Below the pieces are notes generated by a model. That model saw only the letters and a program-made list of their open reading frames with translations. It did no database searches and was not told where the DNA came from. The translations under genes and the position numbers were made by a program. From an uncultured Hungatella sp. (GTDB lineage Bacteria; Bacillota; Clostridia; Lachnospirales; Lachnospiraceae), in assembly GCA_910579515.1 (NCBI GenBank), contig CAJTUV010000009.1, forward strand, positions 1 to 64,000: a DNA stretch of 64,000 nucleotides, read 5' to 3'. Below, piece by piece: positions 52,762 to 61,045 of the stretch (positions are counted from its first letter, which is position 1; every line of letters begins with the position of its first letter).

Positions 52762-53643
52762 ATGGCATACCATTCTTTGAAGGAAATATTAGATTACTGT
52801 GAAAAAAATGGAAAGCCATTTTTTGAAGCGGTTTTAGATGACGATATGGCGGAGCGGACCGTGACCAGAGAGGAATCTATGAATCAGATGTATCGGATGT
52901 GGGACGCTATGCTTTTAGCCTCGGCCACGTACGACGGGAGCCTCAAATCAGCAAGCCGTCTGGTAGGCGGACAGGGAGCCGCTATGGAGGAATATGGAAA
53001 AACGGGACAGACCTTATGCGGAGATTTTATAAACCAGGTCATGACCCAGGCGCTGCAGATGGGAGAATCCAATGCGTGTATGAAGCGGATTGTGGCGGCT
53101 CCTACAGCAGGCTCCTGTGGAGTACTTCCTGCGGTTCTCATTCCTTACTACAGGCTTTATCAGGAAGAGAGGGAAAAAATCCATACAGCTATGATTGAAA
53201 GTCTGTATGTGGCTGCTGGAATTGGTCAGGTCATTGCCTCCAGAGCCTTTATCGCTGGAGCGGCAGGAGGCTGTCAGGCAGAAATTGGCGCGGCGTCTTC
53301 CATGGCAGCCGGGGCATTGGTTGCCTTAAAAGGCGGCAGCAATCAGCAGATTTGTCATGCCAGCGCCATCGCCATGAAATGTCTCTTAGGACTTGTCTGC
53401 GACCCTGTGGCAGGGCTGGTGGAAGTTCCCTGTGTGAAACGGAATGTGACGGGCGCGGTGAATGCTCTGACAGCTGCAGATATGGCTTTGGCAGGAATCA
53501 CCAGCGCGATTCCTGCGGATCAGGTGTTTGACGCCATGCGGGAAGTGGGAGAAAAAATGCACGACGCATTAAAAGAAACAGGAGAAGGCGGTCTGGCAGC
53601 GACGCCGGAAGGAATTCGGATTACAAAGTCTATCATTATGTAA
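52762..53643 (+). CDS. sdaAA: L-serine ammonia-lyase, iron-sulfur-dependent, alpha subunit
   Basis: A 293-residue catalytic subunit: 'APTAGSCGVLPAVLIPYY' with a cluster-ligand Cys, 'GAAGGCQAEIGAASSMAAGAL' with a second Cys and 'GLVCDPVAGLVEVPC' with the third group. It binds the catalytic [4Fe-4S] cluster. ATG at 52762 has CGGAGGAAATT upstream; the frame is open further into sdaAB but without a suitable start. Confidence 0.95.
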   Translation: MAYHSLKEILDYCEKNGKPFFEAVLDDDMAERTVTREESMNQMYRMWDAMLLASATYDGSLKSASRLVGGQGAAMEEYGKTGQTLCGDFINQVMTQALQMGESNACMKRIVAAPTAGSCGVLPAVLIPYYRLYQEEREKIHTAMIESLYVAAGIGQVIASRAFIAGAAGGCQAEIGAASSMAAGALVALKGGSNQQICHASAIAMKCLLGLVCDPVAGLVEVPCVKRNVTGAVNALTAADMALAGITSAIPADQVFDAMREVGEKMHDALKETGEGGLAATPEGIRITKSIIM

Positions 53644-53732
53644 ATATTTCTATACATTTTTCCGGTTTTGTTGTATAATTTCTATAAAGCAACTGATGTG
53701 ACAATATAGAGGGGTTCGAAAGGAGAGGTTGT

Positions 53733-54374
53733 ATGAACGGGAATTTGGTGATTACCATAGGAAGACAGTGCGGCAGCAAGGGAATGCTGGTTGGACAGAA
53801 GCTGGCAGAAGCCATGGGGGTAAAGTGCTATGACAAGGAGCTTTTGACCGAGGCTGCCAAGCACAGTGGATTGAGCGAGGAATTGTTTGAGACCCATGAT
53901 GAGAAACCGACCAACAGTTTTTTGTATTCTCTTGTGATGGACACATATTCTATGGGATATAACTCATCTGCCTATATGGATATGCCCATTAATCATAAGA
54001 TTTTCCTGGCCCAGTTTGATACAATTAAAAAACTGGCAAACGAGACTTCCTGTGTCATTGTAGGCCGTTGTGCAGATTATGCTCTGGCAGATTATCCCAA
54101 CACGGTGACAGTATATATTACCGGCGACGAAGAGGATAAGATTGCCTATATTCAAGAGCTGTACAACGTCAATGAGGCCAAAGCCAAGGACATCATGATT
54201 AAGACAGACAAAAAGAGAGCCAGCTATTATAATTATTATGCCAGCAAGCGCTGGGGCGAAGCCAAAGGATACGATTTGTGTCTGAACTGCAGTTCCGTAG
54301 GTGTGGACGGAGCGGTGAAGATTATTCAGGAATTTGCCAAAGTGAAGATTGAGAAAAATAAAGAGAAGAAGTAG
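53733..54374 (+). CDS. Cytidylate kinase-like family protein
   Basis: A 213-residue P-loop kinase-fold protein: 'VITIGRQCGSKGMLVGQKLAEAMG' near 6-29 is the modified nucleotide loop typical of the cytidylate_kin2 family, and 'CVIVGRCADYAL' and 'TDKKRASYYNYYASKRWGEAKGYDLCLN' follow. These proteins are not the true Cmk and their substrate is not established. Monocistronic with a terminator at 54397; a TATAAT near 53673 may be the -10 of its promoter. Confidence 0.85.
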   Translation: MNGNLVITIGRQCGSKGMLVGQKLAEAMGVKCYDKELLTEAAKHSGLSEELFETHDEKPTNSFLYSLVMDTYSMGYNSSAYMDMPINHKIFLAQFDTIKKLANETSCVIVGRCADYALADYPNTVTVYITGDEEDKIAYIQELYNVNEAKAKDIMIKTDKKRASYYNYYASKRWGEAKGYDLCLNCSSVGVDGAVKIIQEFAKVKIEKNKEKK

Positions 54375-54396
54375 TCTGCAAGATGAGAAAGAGGCA

Positions 54397-54438
54397 GGCG
54401 CAGAAATGTCCGTGAAGGAAACATGCTGCGCCTTTTTG
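54397..54438 (+). terminator. Terminator after the cytidylate kinase-like gene
   Basis: A stem AGGCGCAG/CTGCGCCT followed by TTTTGTTTT. It lies up against the converging glmS stop. Confidence 0.82.
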
Positions 54439-54440
54439 TT

Positions 54441-56258
54441 TTATTCTACGGTTACAGATTTTGCAAGATTGCGGGGCTGATCCACATCCAGATTCTTTCC
54501 AAGAGAGGCATAATACGCAATCAGCTGGAGAATTACTGCGATGGGGAAGACCGTAAAAACATCTTCCACATCAGGGATTCGAATATGGAAATCTGCCAGA
54601 GATTCGTCCATGACGGCGGATTGTTTTGTCAAAAGAATGACAAAAGCGCCCCTGGCCTTTACTTCCCGCACATTGGAAATTACCTTGGAAAAGACGTGCT
54701 CCTGAGTGGCGATGGCGATGACAGGAGACTGATCCGTAATGAGGGCGATGGTTCCGTGCTTTAATTCTCCCGCAGCATAAGCTTCCGCATGAATATAGGA
54801 GATTTCTTTCAGCTTTAAAGCTCCTTCCAGGGAGAAGGCATAGTCTCTTCCGCGGCCGATGAAAAATGCATCGCTGTGCTGTATCAAGTGGGTGACGAGG
54901 GCTTTTTCTTCCTCTTTGCGGCCGATCATGGTTTCCATTGCAGGAATGACGTCTAAAAGTTTTGATAAAAAGTCACATGCCTCTTGGCTGGAGTACCTGC
55001 CCCGTACATAGGCCATGCGGCAGCCGATGAGATAGAGGGCGGCCAGCTGAACGGAATAGGCCTTGGTGCTTGCCACGGCTATCTCCGGTCCGGCATGGGT
55101 GTACAAGGTATAATCGCTCTCTCTGGCAATGGTGGAGCCTTTGACGTTGACAATGGCCAGTGTTTTGGAGCCATAGGATTTTGCCAGTCTCATGGCTGCC
55201 AGAGTGTCAATGGTCTCGCCGGACTGAGAGATAACGATTACCAGGGCGTCTCCATCGATTAAAGGCTCTTCATAACGAAATTCTGACGCAATAGAAACCG
55301 TCACGGGAATTCTCAAGAGCGGTTCCATCAAAGCTCTTGCCACCATGCCTGCATGCATGGCCGTGCCGCATGCAATGACATGAACTTTATTACAGGTCTC
55401 AAAGACAGAATCTGGAATCTGATCGTCTGTAAAGTCTGGAAGTCCCCTGCTCATACGAGGAAGAATGGTGTTTCTTAAGGCTTCCGGCTGTTCATAGATT
55501 TCCTTCAGCATAAAATGCGGGAAACCGTTCTTCATGGCAGAGTCTATGTTCCAGTTGACTTCCAGATATTCCGGCTGTGCGGGAACCTGATTTTTGTCAT
55601 AGAGCGTGATCTGATAGGGCGTTAATTTTACGATCTGGCCTTCAGGAACCACAAAATACCGCCTGGTGTATGGAATCAGGGCTGTCAAATCGGAGGCGAT
55701 TAAGGCGCCGGAACGAGTATAAGCAGCCACAAGGGGACTGACAGATCTTACGGCGTAGAGCTCGCCTGGGTGGTCTTTAAACAAAATGCAAAAGCTGTAG
55801 GAGCCTTCCAGACAAGGAAGTAACCGACGGATTGCTTCCATAGGATTTCCTTCATAAAGGGAGTCAAGGACCCAGGCCGCCACCTCCGAGTCTGTCTGGG
55901 ATTTTAATGTCCCCTCCAAGTGGTAGCTGTCTGTTAAAGCCCGATAGTTTTCAATGATTCCGTTGTGAATCAGGGTGACCTTTCCGGCCTGGTGAGGGTG
56001 GGCGTTCTGGTCTGTGACGTCGCCGTGAGTGGCCCATCTGGTGTGTCCGATCCCACAGTGGGCATTGTCTTTAAACTGGGAACAATACTCTTTTAAATTA
56101 GCCACTTTCCCTGTTTTTTTCACCAACCGGATATTGGAGTCGGTGTCAAAATATGCGATGCCAGCGCTGTCATATCCTCGGTATTCTAATTGAGAAAGTC
56201 CCTCCAGCAAAATTTTTTTTGCATTTAAGGGACCGCTATATCCGATAATTCCACACAT
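54441..56258 (-). CDS. glmS: Glutamine-fructose-6-phosphate aminotransferase (isomerizing)
   Basis: A 605-residue GlmS: N-terminal glutaminase (mature N-terminal Cys in 'MCGIIGYSG', 'RWATHG' near 74) and two SIS domains ('ACGTAMHAGMVARALME', 'SQSGETIDTLAAMRLAK', 'DQPRNLAKSVTVE' at the end). It makes glucosamine 6-phosphate for wall synthesis. ATG at 56258 is used so that the nucleophilic Cys is residue 2; an upstream in-frame ATG would bury it. I see no glmS ribozyme in the 150 bases upstream. Confidence 0.96.
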   Translation of the reverse strand: MCGIIGYSGPLNAKKILLEGLSQLEYRGYDSAGIAYFDTDSNIRLVKKTGKVANLKEYCSQFKDNAHCGIGHTRWATHGDVTDQNAHPHQAGKVTLIHNGIIENYRALTDSYHLEGTLKSQTDSEVAAWVLDSLYEGNPMEAIRRLLPCLEGSYSFCILFKDHPGELYAVRSVSPLVAAYTRSGALIASDLTALIPYTRRYFVVPEGQIVKLTPYQITLYDKNQVPAQPEYLEVNWNIDSAMKNGFPHFMLKEIYEQPEALRNTILPRMSRGLPDFTDDQIPDSVFETCNKVHVIACGTAMHAGMVARALMEPLLRIPVTVSIASEFRYEEPLIDGDALVIVISQSGETIDTLAAMRLAKSYGSKTLAIVNVKGSTIARESDYTLYTHAGPEIAVASTKAYSVQLAALYLIGCRMAYVRGRYSSQEACDFLSKLLDVIPAMETMIGRKEEEKALVTHLIQHSDAFFIGRGRDYAFSLEGALKLKEISYIHAEAYAAGELKHGTIALITDQSPVIAIATQEHVFSKVISNVREVKARGAFVILLTKQSAVMDESLADFHIRIPDVEDVFTVFPIAVILQLIAYYASLGKNLDVDQPRNLAKSVTVE

Positions 56259-56431
56259 AATCTTCATCTCCATTCTTTTCCCGTTTATTATAGCGCTGTA
56301 ATAAGATATGCGTCAATTTATATTTTTAATGAATTGTTAATGATTTATGCCTGTTTTTTGAGAAAAGGATGTGCTATATTGTATGGCGGACTGATTTATA
56401 GAATTAAAAAAAATTATTAGAGGAATTGAAT

Positions 56432-57934
56432 ATGGAATATCGAGACGAAGTGGAGAGAATGAGAGATCGGGGGAAAAGAAGGTCTTCTATGGGGCAGACA
56501 AGACAGAGAAGGCCCGAGAGGACACAGCTGGAGGTAATTGATTTTAATGATTTTGACGACAGAGAAATAAGGCGCTTAAGTCAGAAGAAAAAAGCCAGGC
56601 GGAGGAGAAAGCGGGGGTTGTTGTTTTTTGAACTTCTTCTTTTGTGCATACTTCTTGCCGGAACCTACCTTTTCTTTTTTAAAAAGAAGGAGAGCAAGTA
56701 CTGGACTGTGGCGGTGTTTGGCGTTGATTCCAGGGACGGCGGATTGGAAAAGGATACCCACTCCGATGTGGAGATGGTGTGCGTGGTAAATCGGGAGACA
56801 GGAGAAATCCGCATTGTCTCCGTATTCAGAGATACCTATCTGCAGGTCAGCGAAGATGGAAAATATCACAAAATTAACCAGGCATATTTTGACGGCGGCC
56901 ACAAGCAGGCTGTGGATGCATTAAACCGAAATCTGGATTTACAGATCGACGATTACGCTACCTTTAACTGGAAGGCGGTCGCCCAGGCGATCAATATTTT
57001 GGGCGGCATCGATTTAGAGGTTTCGGACAGTGAGTTTCGCTACATAAATGGATTCATTACAGAGACGGTGAATTACACAGGAATCGGTTCCTATCAGCTG
57101 GAACATGCAGGAATGCAGCATCTGGACGGCGTACAGTCGGTCGCCTATGCCAGACTGCGGCTTATGGACACGGATTATCACCGGACGGCCAGACAGAGGC
57201 TGGTGCTTTCCCTTGCTATGGAAAAGGCGAAACAGGCGGATTTTAAGACTTTGACTGCTGTAGTAGGCGCGGTGTTCCCACAGATTTCTACCAGCATCGG
57301 AGTGGACGACCTCATTTCTTTGGCAAAAAATGTAAAGAAGTACCATTTGGGAGAAACAGGAGGATTTCCGTTTTCCAGAGGGGAAGCCGATGTAGGAAAG
57401 AAGGACTGCGTGGTTCCTATGACGTTGGAGAGCAACGTGATTCAGCTTCATCAGTTTTTGTATGATGATATGGAATATCAGCCCTCTGCCACAGTAAGGC
57501 AGATCAGCGCGAAAATCGCATCGGACAGTGGACTTGGGCAGGTGGCGGAAAATGCTCCGGATGCAAAGGTGGGAGGAGGAAGTTCTTCCTCAGGCCAAAA
57601 TTCCGAGACGCAGGCTCAGGTATCAGAAACTGTAGGAGAGACGATTCCAGAGGAGACTCTTCCCCCAGAGAGCGCGGCCGAGCCGGAATCTACAGAAAGT
57701 GTTATAGAGGAATCCACAGAGACTTCTTCGGAGTCTGTGCCGGAGAGTAAGGGGGAAAATGAGGAAAGTGCAGCAGGGCCCTCTGCTCCAGAGACCACAG
57801 AGGCTTTAGGCCCGGGAGGTCCTACGATTTCAGAAGAAAACAAGGGGCCTTCAGGCCCGATGAATCCGACTCAGGCGCCTCCTTCCCCAGGCGTTTTCCC
57901 AGGTCCGGGATCTGATTCTATGGAGGGGCCGTAA
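56432..57934 (+). CDS. LytR-CpsA-Psr (LCP) family wall-polymer ligase
   Basis: A 500-residue protein: a highly basic cytoplasmic N-terminus (about 1-65), a membrane anchor (about 67-87), an LCP domain (about 95-330: 'VAVFGVDSRDGG', 'SDVEMVCVVNRETGEIRIVSVFRDTYL' and 'GVQSVAYARLRLMDTDYHRTARQR') and a 130-residue tail rich in Ser, Glu and Pro. LCP enzymes attach teichoic acids or capsules to peptidoglycan. ATG at 56432 is chosen (AGAGGAATTG upstream). The tail is probably disordered and wall-spanning. Confidence 0.92.
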   Translation: MEYRDEVERMRDRGKRRSSMGQTRQRRPERTQLEVIDFNDFDDREIRRLSQKKKARRRRKRGLLFFELLLLCILLAGTYLFFFKKKESKYWTVAVFGVDSRDGGLEKDTHSDVEMVCVVNRETGEIRIVSVFRDTYLQVSEDGKYHKINQAYFDGGHKQAVDALNRNLDLQIDDYATFNWKAVAQAINILGGIDLEVSDSEFRYINGFITETVNYTGIGSYQLEHAGMQHLDGVQSVAYARLRLMDTDYHRTARQRLVLSLAMEKAKQADFKTLTAVVGAVFPQISTSIGVDDLISLAKNVKKYHLGETGGFPFSRGEADVGKKDCVVPMTLESNVIQLHQFLYDDMEYQPSATVRQISAKIASDSGLGQVAENAPDAKVGGGSSSSGQNSETQAQVSETVGETIPEETLPPESAAEPESTESVIEESTETSSESVPESKGENEESAAGPSAPETTEALGPGGPTISEENKGPSGPMNPTQAPPSPGVFPGPGSDSMEGP

Positions 57935-57954
57935 GGGGCAGTACAAAGAACATA

Positions 57955-57996
57955 AAAAATCGGCCTTGGCAGATTGAAAAGCCAAAGCCGATTAAA
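57955..57996 (-). terminator. Hairpin after the LCP gene, T-run on the minus strand only
   Basis: A 13-bp stem with one mismatch (AATCGGCCTTGGC/GCCAAAGCCGATT). On the plus strand it is followed by AAAAAGG, but on the minus strand by TTTTTT, so its terminator polarity is opposite to the flanking genes. Confidence 0.5.
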
Positions 57997-58105
57997 AAGG
58001 GGAGGATAAGTATTAATTTTCTCTGGTGTATGTCTATAGTATTAGCCAGGATTTTCTTTTTATACATGTGATTTGAAAAAAATATTTTTATTGGAGGAGG
58101 AGAAT

Positions 58106-58675
58106 TTGAAAGAACTTTTACAAAAGTTACAATCGTTTCAGCCGTATAATGAGCAGGAGGCCAGAGATAAAGAAGTACTGATAAAACAAATCCAGACCCA
58201 GCCGGATGTTTTTCTGCGTTCTAATAAAACCAATCATATCTCAGCTTCTGCCTGGGTGGTGAATCCCCAAAGAACAAAGGTGCTTATGGCTTATCACAAC
58301 ATTTACGATTCCTGGTCCTGGCTGGGGGGACATGCAGACGGGGATGTGGATTTGCTTTCTGTGGCGCTTCGGGAAGTGAGAGAAGAAAGCGGAGTGAAGG
58401 AGGTTAAGCCGGTAAGGGAGGAGATTTTTTCTGTTGAGGTTCTGACTGTGGACGGTCATGAAAAACATGGGAAATACGTTTCTTCTCACCTGCATTTGAA
58501 TGTGACCTACCTTTTGGAGGTTTCGGAGTGGGAAAAACTTCACATAAAAGAGGACGAAAACAGCAAGGTGGCCTGGTTTGGACTTGAGGAGGCAATTCAG
58601 GCTTCTACAGAGTCCTGGTTTCGGGAGAGGATTTATGGGAAGCTGAATGAAAAGCTGATTCGATACGGATGGTAA
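58106..58675 (+). CDS. Nudix hydrolase
   Basis: A 189-residue protein with a Nudix box (residues about 82-105, 'GGHADGDVDLLSVALREVREESGV'; REVREESG intact, the earlier Glu of the consensus is Asp). It hydrolyses a nucleoside diphosphate linked to some moiety; the substrate is unknown. TTG at 58106 is preferred because GGAGGAGGAG sits directly before it; an in-frame TTG 33 bases upstream has no such site. Monocistronic. Confidence 0.87.
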   Translation: MKELLQKLQSFQPYNEQEARDKEVLIKQIQTQPDVFLRSNKTNHISASAWVVNPQRTKVLMAYHNIYDSWSWLGGHADGDVDLLSVALREVREESGVKEVKPVREEIFSVEVLTVDGHEKHGKYVSSHLHLNVTYLLEVSEWEKLHIKEDENSKVAWFGLEEAIQASTESWFRERIYGKLNEKLIRYGW

Positions 58676-58686
58676 GGAATTTGGCA

Positions 58687-58715
58687 TTGCAAATTTAAGA
58701 AGTTTAGTATATACT
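58687..58715 (+). promoter_or_regulatory. Promoter of the SEC-C protein gene
   Basis: TTGCAA (58687-58692) and TATACT (58710-58715) with a 17-base spacer. The 70-base leader has two small hairpins (AACCGGAGGCGGTT; AGCGTAAAGGCGCT). Confidence 0.72.
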
Positions 58716-58789
58716 AGACAAGTGTTAACCGGAGGCGGTTAGGAGCGTAAAGGCGCTTTAAAAAGCTTCAATTTAAGAGAAAGGGATGG

Positions 58790-59302
58790 ATGGATATGGC
58801 ACTTTTAGAGACATGGCGGAATCTGGCTTATGGCGATGGCTTGAATGATAAAGAGAGAGAAAATCTGTGGTCTGGATATTTTGCGATTGAGAAGGGGATC
58901 TACGAGCAGATTTTGTCTGCTCCTTCACAGGTGATTGAGGGAACGGTAAAGGAGCTGGCAGAAAAATATAACACAGAGCTGTTGATTATGACAGGTTTCC
59001 TGGATGGAATTAACGAAAGTCTAAAAGGATATGAGAATCCAATCGACACCATGGAAGAGGATACGGTGGTTAAGATTGAGATTGATCCGGAAAAGCTGTA
59101 TTATAATATGGTAGGCGCCAAAGCAGACTGGCTGTACAATCTTCCTATGTGGGATGAGATTCTGACAGAGGAGAGAAGGAAAGAACTGTATAAAGAGCAG
59201 AAAGCCTCAGGGACTGTGGTGAAGGGTAAAAAGGTTGGAAGAAACGACCCATGCCCGTGCGGCAGCGGTCTGAAATATAAAAAGTGTTGCGGAAAGAATT
59301 AA
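58790..59302 (+). CDS. SEC-C metal-binding domain protein
   Basis: A 170-residue protein; residues 1-145 are a helical domain I do not recognise and the C-terminus is a SEC-C zinc motif ('GRNDPCPCGSGLKYKKCCGKN'), as at the end of SecA. The motif binds Zn2+ and often mediates contact with SecB or ribosomal partners; the role here is unknown. ATG at 58790 or, two codons later, at 58796. Confidence 0.85.
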   Translation: MDMALLETWRNLAYGDGLNDKERENLWSGYFAIEKGIYEQILSAPSQVIEGTVKELAEKYNTELLIMTGFLDGINESLKGYENPIDTMEEDTVVKIEIDPEKLYYNMVGAKADWLYNLPMWDEILTEERRKELYKEQKASGTVVKGKKVGRNDPCPCGSGLKYKKCCGKN

Positions 59303-59309
59303 TAAGAGC

Positions 59310-59347
59310 AAAGAAGCAGATACCAGGCAGGTATATCTGCTTCTTTT
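59310..59347 (+). terminator. Terminator after the SEC-C gene
   Basis: AAAGAAGCAGATA/TATCTGCTTCTTTT stem with a short loop. Confidence 0.75.
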
Positions 59348-59388
59348 GAAATTTATCTGCATCTAAACTGTGAAAGGGAAGGAAATTG

Positions 59389-60021
59389 ATGGAAGACCAG
59401 AGCTTGTGCAAAAAACGCTGTGGCTGGTGTCAGGGAGACGAGGATTTGATACGCTACCATGATACCGAGTGGGCAGTTCCAACCCGTGATGATAAGACTC
59501 ATTTTGAGTTTTTAACGCTGGAAATCATGCAGTGCGGGCTGAACTGGCGCATGATTTTGAGGAAGAGAGCCATTATCAACTCCTGCTTTGACGAGTTTGA
59601 TTACCAGAAGGTTGCAGAATACGGTCCAAAAGAAGTAGAACGGATTTTAAAGACAGAGGGCATGATTAAAAACCGTCAGAAAGTGAGCGCCACCATCCAG
59701 AATGCCCGCTGTTTTTTGAAAGTCATTGAGGAGTTTGGAACCTTTGATGCATACATCTGGAAATTTACAGATGGAAAGCCTGTGTTATACGAGAGCCACA
59801 AGAATCCCGGAACTGTGATTGCAAGAAATGAGCTTTCGGATACCATTAGTAAGGATTTAAAAAAGAGGGGGTTTCAGTTTACGGGTTCGATTACGGTATA
59901 TTCGTTTTTACAGGCCAGCGGGATCATCAACGACCATGAGAGGGATTGTTTTCTGGATGAGGTTATCAGAAAGAAGTATCCGGCAGAGAGTGTAAATGAC
60001 CTTGCAATCACTGACGATTGA
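59389..60021 (+). CDS. tag: DNA-3-methyladenine glycosylase I
   Basis: A 210-residue Tag glycosylase: N-terminal zinc/aromatic segment 'RCGWCQGDEDLIRYHDTEWAVPTRDD' (shown in part, residues about 9-30), 'FEFLTLEIMQCGLNW' and 'FTGSITVYSFLQASGIINDHERDC' with the conserved His/Cys ligands. It excises 3-methyladenine from alkylated DNA. ATG at 59389 behind GGGAAGGAAA. Confidence 0.92.
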   Translation: MEDQSLCKKRCGWCQGDEDLIRYHDTEWAVPTRDDKTHFEFLTLEIMQCGLNWRMILRKRAIINSCFDEFDYQKVAEYGPKEVERILKTEGMIKNRQKVSATIQNARCFLKVIEEFGTFDAYIWKFTDGKPVLYESHKNPGTVIARNELSDTISKDLKKRGFQFTGSITVYSFLQASGIINDHERDCFLDEVIRKKYPAESVNDLAITDD

Positions 60022-60120
60022 CAGGAATCGTACATATAGAGATTTCATAGACTTCGCCTTTTAATTGTGCTATACTGAAGTTGGGACAGGATGAAATTTG
60101 CATGAGGTGGAGGTGACACA

Positions 60121-60309
60121 ATGCCAAGCGCAGCAGATATTATTAAGGATTACGTTTCTGAATTTTCCAGATTGCAGAATTGGATGCTGGCAATTAGAGA
60201 CACCAATCCAGACACGTACAATTCGATGCATGACAGATATCTGGAGTTAAAAGTTACCTTGTCAAGTCTGGGCGTTAACCTTGCAGAATTGGACAAGATT
60301 AAAGAGTAA
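60121..60309 (+). CDS. Small conserved-looking helical protein, unknown function
   Basis: A 62-residue acidic, fully helical protein ('SAADIIKDYVSEFSRLQNWMLAIRDTNPD...'). A good site (GAGGTGGAGG) 6 bases before the ATG and a terminator at 60329-60362 support a real gene. No cysteines, signal or membrane segment. I do not recognise the family. Confidence 0.75.
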   Translation: MPSAADIIKDYVSEFSRLQNWMLAIRDTNPDTYNSMHDRYLELKVTLSSLGVNLAELDKIKE

Positions 60310-60328
60310 TATGAACGAACAAAAAAGG

Positions 60329-60362
60329 GAGCGCTAAAGCATAAGGGCGGCGCTCTTTTTTT
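60329..60362 (+). terminator. Terminator after the 62-residue protein
   Basis: A GAGCGC/GCGCTC stem with a 15-base loop followed by a T-run. Confidence 0.75.
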
Positions 60363-60378
60363 CTAAGCGATTATTTGG

Positions 60379-60407
60379 TTGACAAATTTTGTTGAGGTTG
60401 GTAAGAT
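60379..60407 (+). promoter_or_regulatory. Promoter of ilvN-ilvC
   Basis: TTGACA (60379-60384) and TAAGAT (60402-60407) with a 17-base spacer, 38 bases before ilvN. No T-box or leader peptide is visible in that distance. Confidence 0.75.
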
Positions 60408-60444
60408 AAAAGCTAATTATTATTGAAAGAAAGCAGGCGTTATT

Positions 60445-60945
60445 ATGGGTCGAATTGTTTTATCATTGCTGGTGGATAATACTGCAGGCGTTTTAAGCCG
60501 TGTAGCTGGATTGTTCAGCCGCAGGGGCTATAATATTGAAAGTTTGACCGTAGGTGTCACGGCGGATGAGCGATATTCCCGTATGACTGTGGTGTCTACT
60601 GGAGAGCAGGAGATTTTGGAACAGATAGAAAAGCAGCTCCGGAAACTGGAGGATGTGCTGGATATTAAGGAATTAAAACAAGGGCATTCTGTATATCGGG
60701 AACTGATTATGGTCAAGGTCAGGGCAAATGCAAATGAGAGACAGGCTATCAGCGCCATATCTGAGATTTTCCGCGCCACCATTGTGGATGTGGGAAGGGA
60801 GTCCCTAACGGTCATGCTGACAGGAGATCAGTCCAAACTGGATGCTCTCATTAATTTGCTGGGCGACTATGAGATTCTGGAGCTGGCCAGAACCGGAATT
60901 ACAGGTCTTTCCAGAGGCGCTGACGATGTTCGTTATCTGCCATAG
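60445..60945 (+). CDS. ilvN: Acetolactate synthase small (regulatory) subunit
   Basis: A 166-residue protein: N-terminal ACT domain ('VLSLLVDNTAGVLSRVAGLFSRRGYNIESLTVG' region, 4-37) and a C-terminal half ('LIMVKVRANANERQAISAISEIFRATIVDVG'). It confers valine feedback on IlvB. The catalytic ilvB is not in the window; only ilvC follows, 100 bases downstream. Confidence 0.94.
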   Translation: MGRIVLSLLVDNTAGVLSRVAGLFSRRGYNIESLTVGVTADERYSRMTVVSTGEQEILEQIEKQLRKLEDVLDIKELKQGHSVYRELIMVKVRANANERQAISAISEIFRATIVDVGRESLTVMLTGDQSKLDALINLLGDYEILELARTGITGLSRGADDVRYLP

Positions 60946-60954
60946 GGATTATCA

Positions 60955-61010
60955 GGAAAGGTTGACGCTAGCCGGACAGGGAAACCTGAAGGCCGTGCCT
61001 AACTATAAAT
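60955..61010 (+). other. Possible structured leader element before ilvC
   Basis: Between ilvN and ilvC, CAGG-GAAA-CCTG forms a GNRA-capped hairpin. It is extended by GCC/GGC across a GGA/AA internal loop and by a possible outer AGGTT/AACT pairing. It has no terminator tail. I do not match it to a known riboswitch class. Confidence 0.35.
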
Positions 61011-61045
61011 TTTAAGAGAAGAAACTCTTTTAGGAGGATGAAAAA

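Noticed and set aside
56259..56420. glmS ribozyme upstream of glmS
   Set aside because: The upstream region is AT-rich and too short of the conserved ribozyme core; nothing matched.
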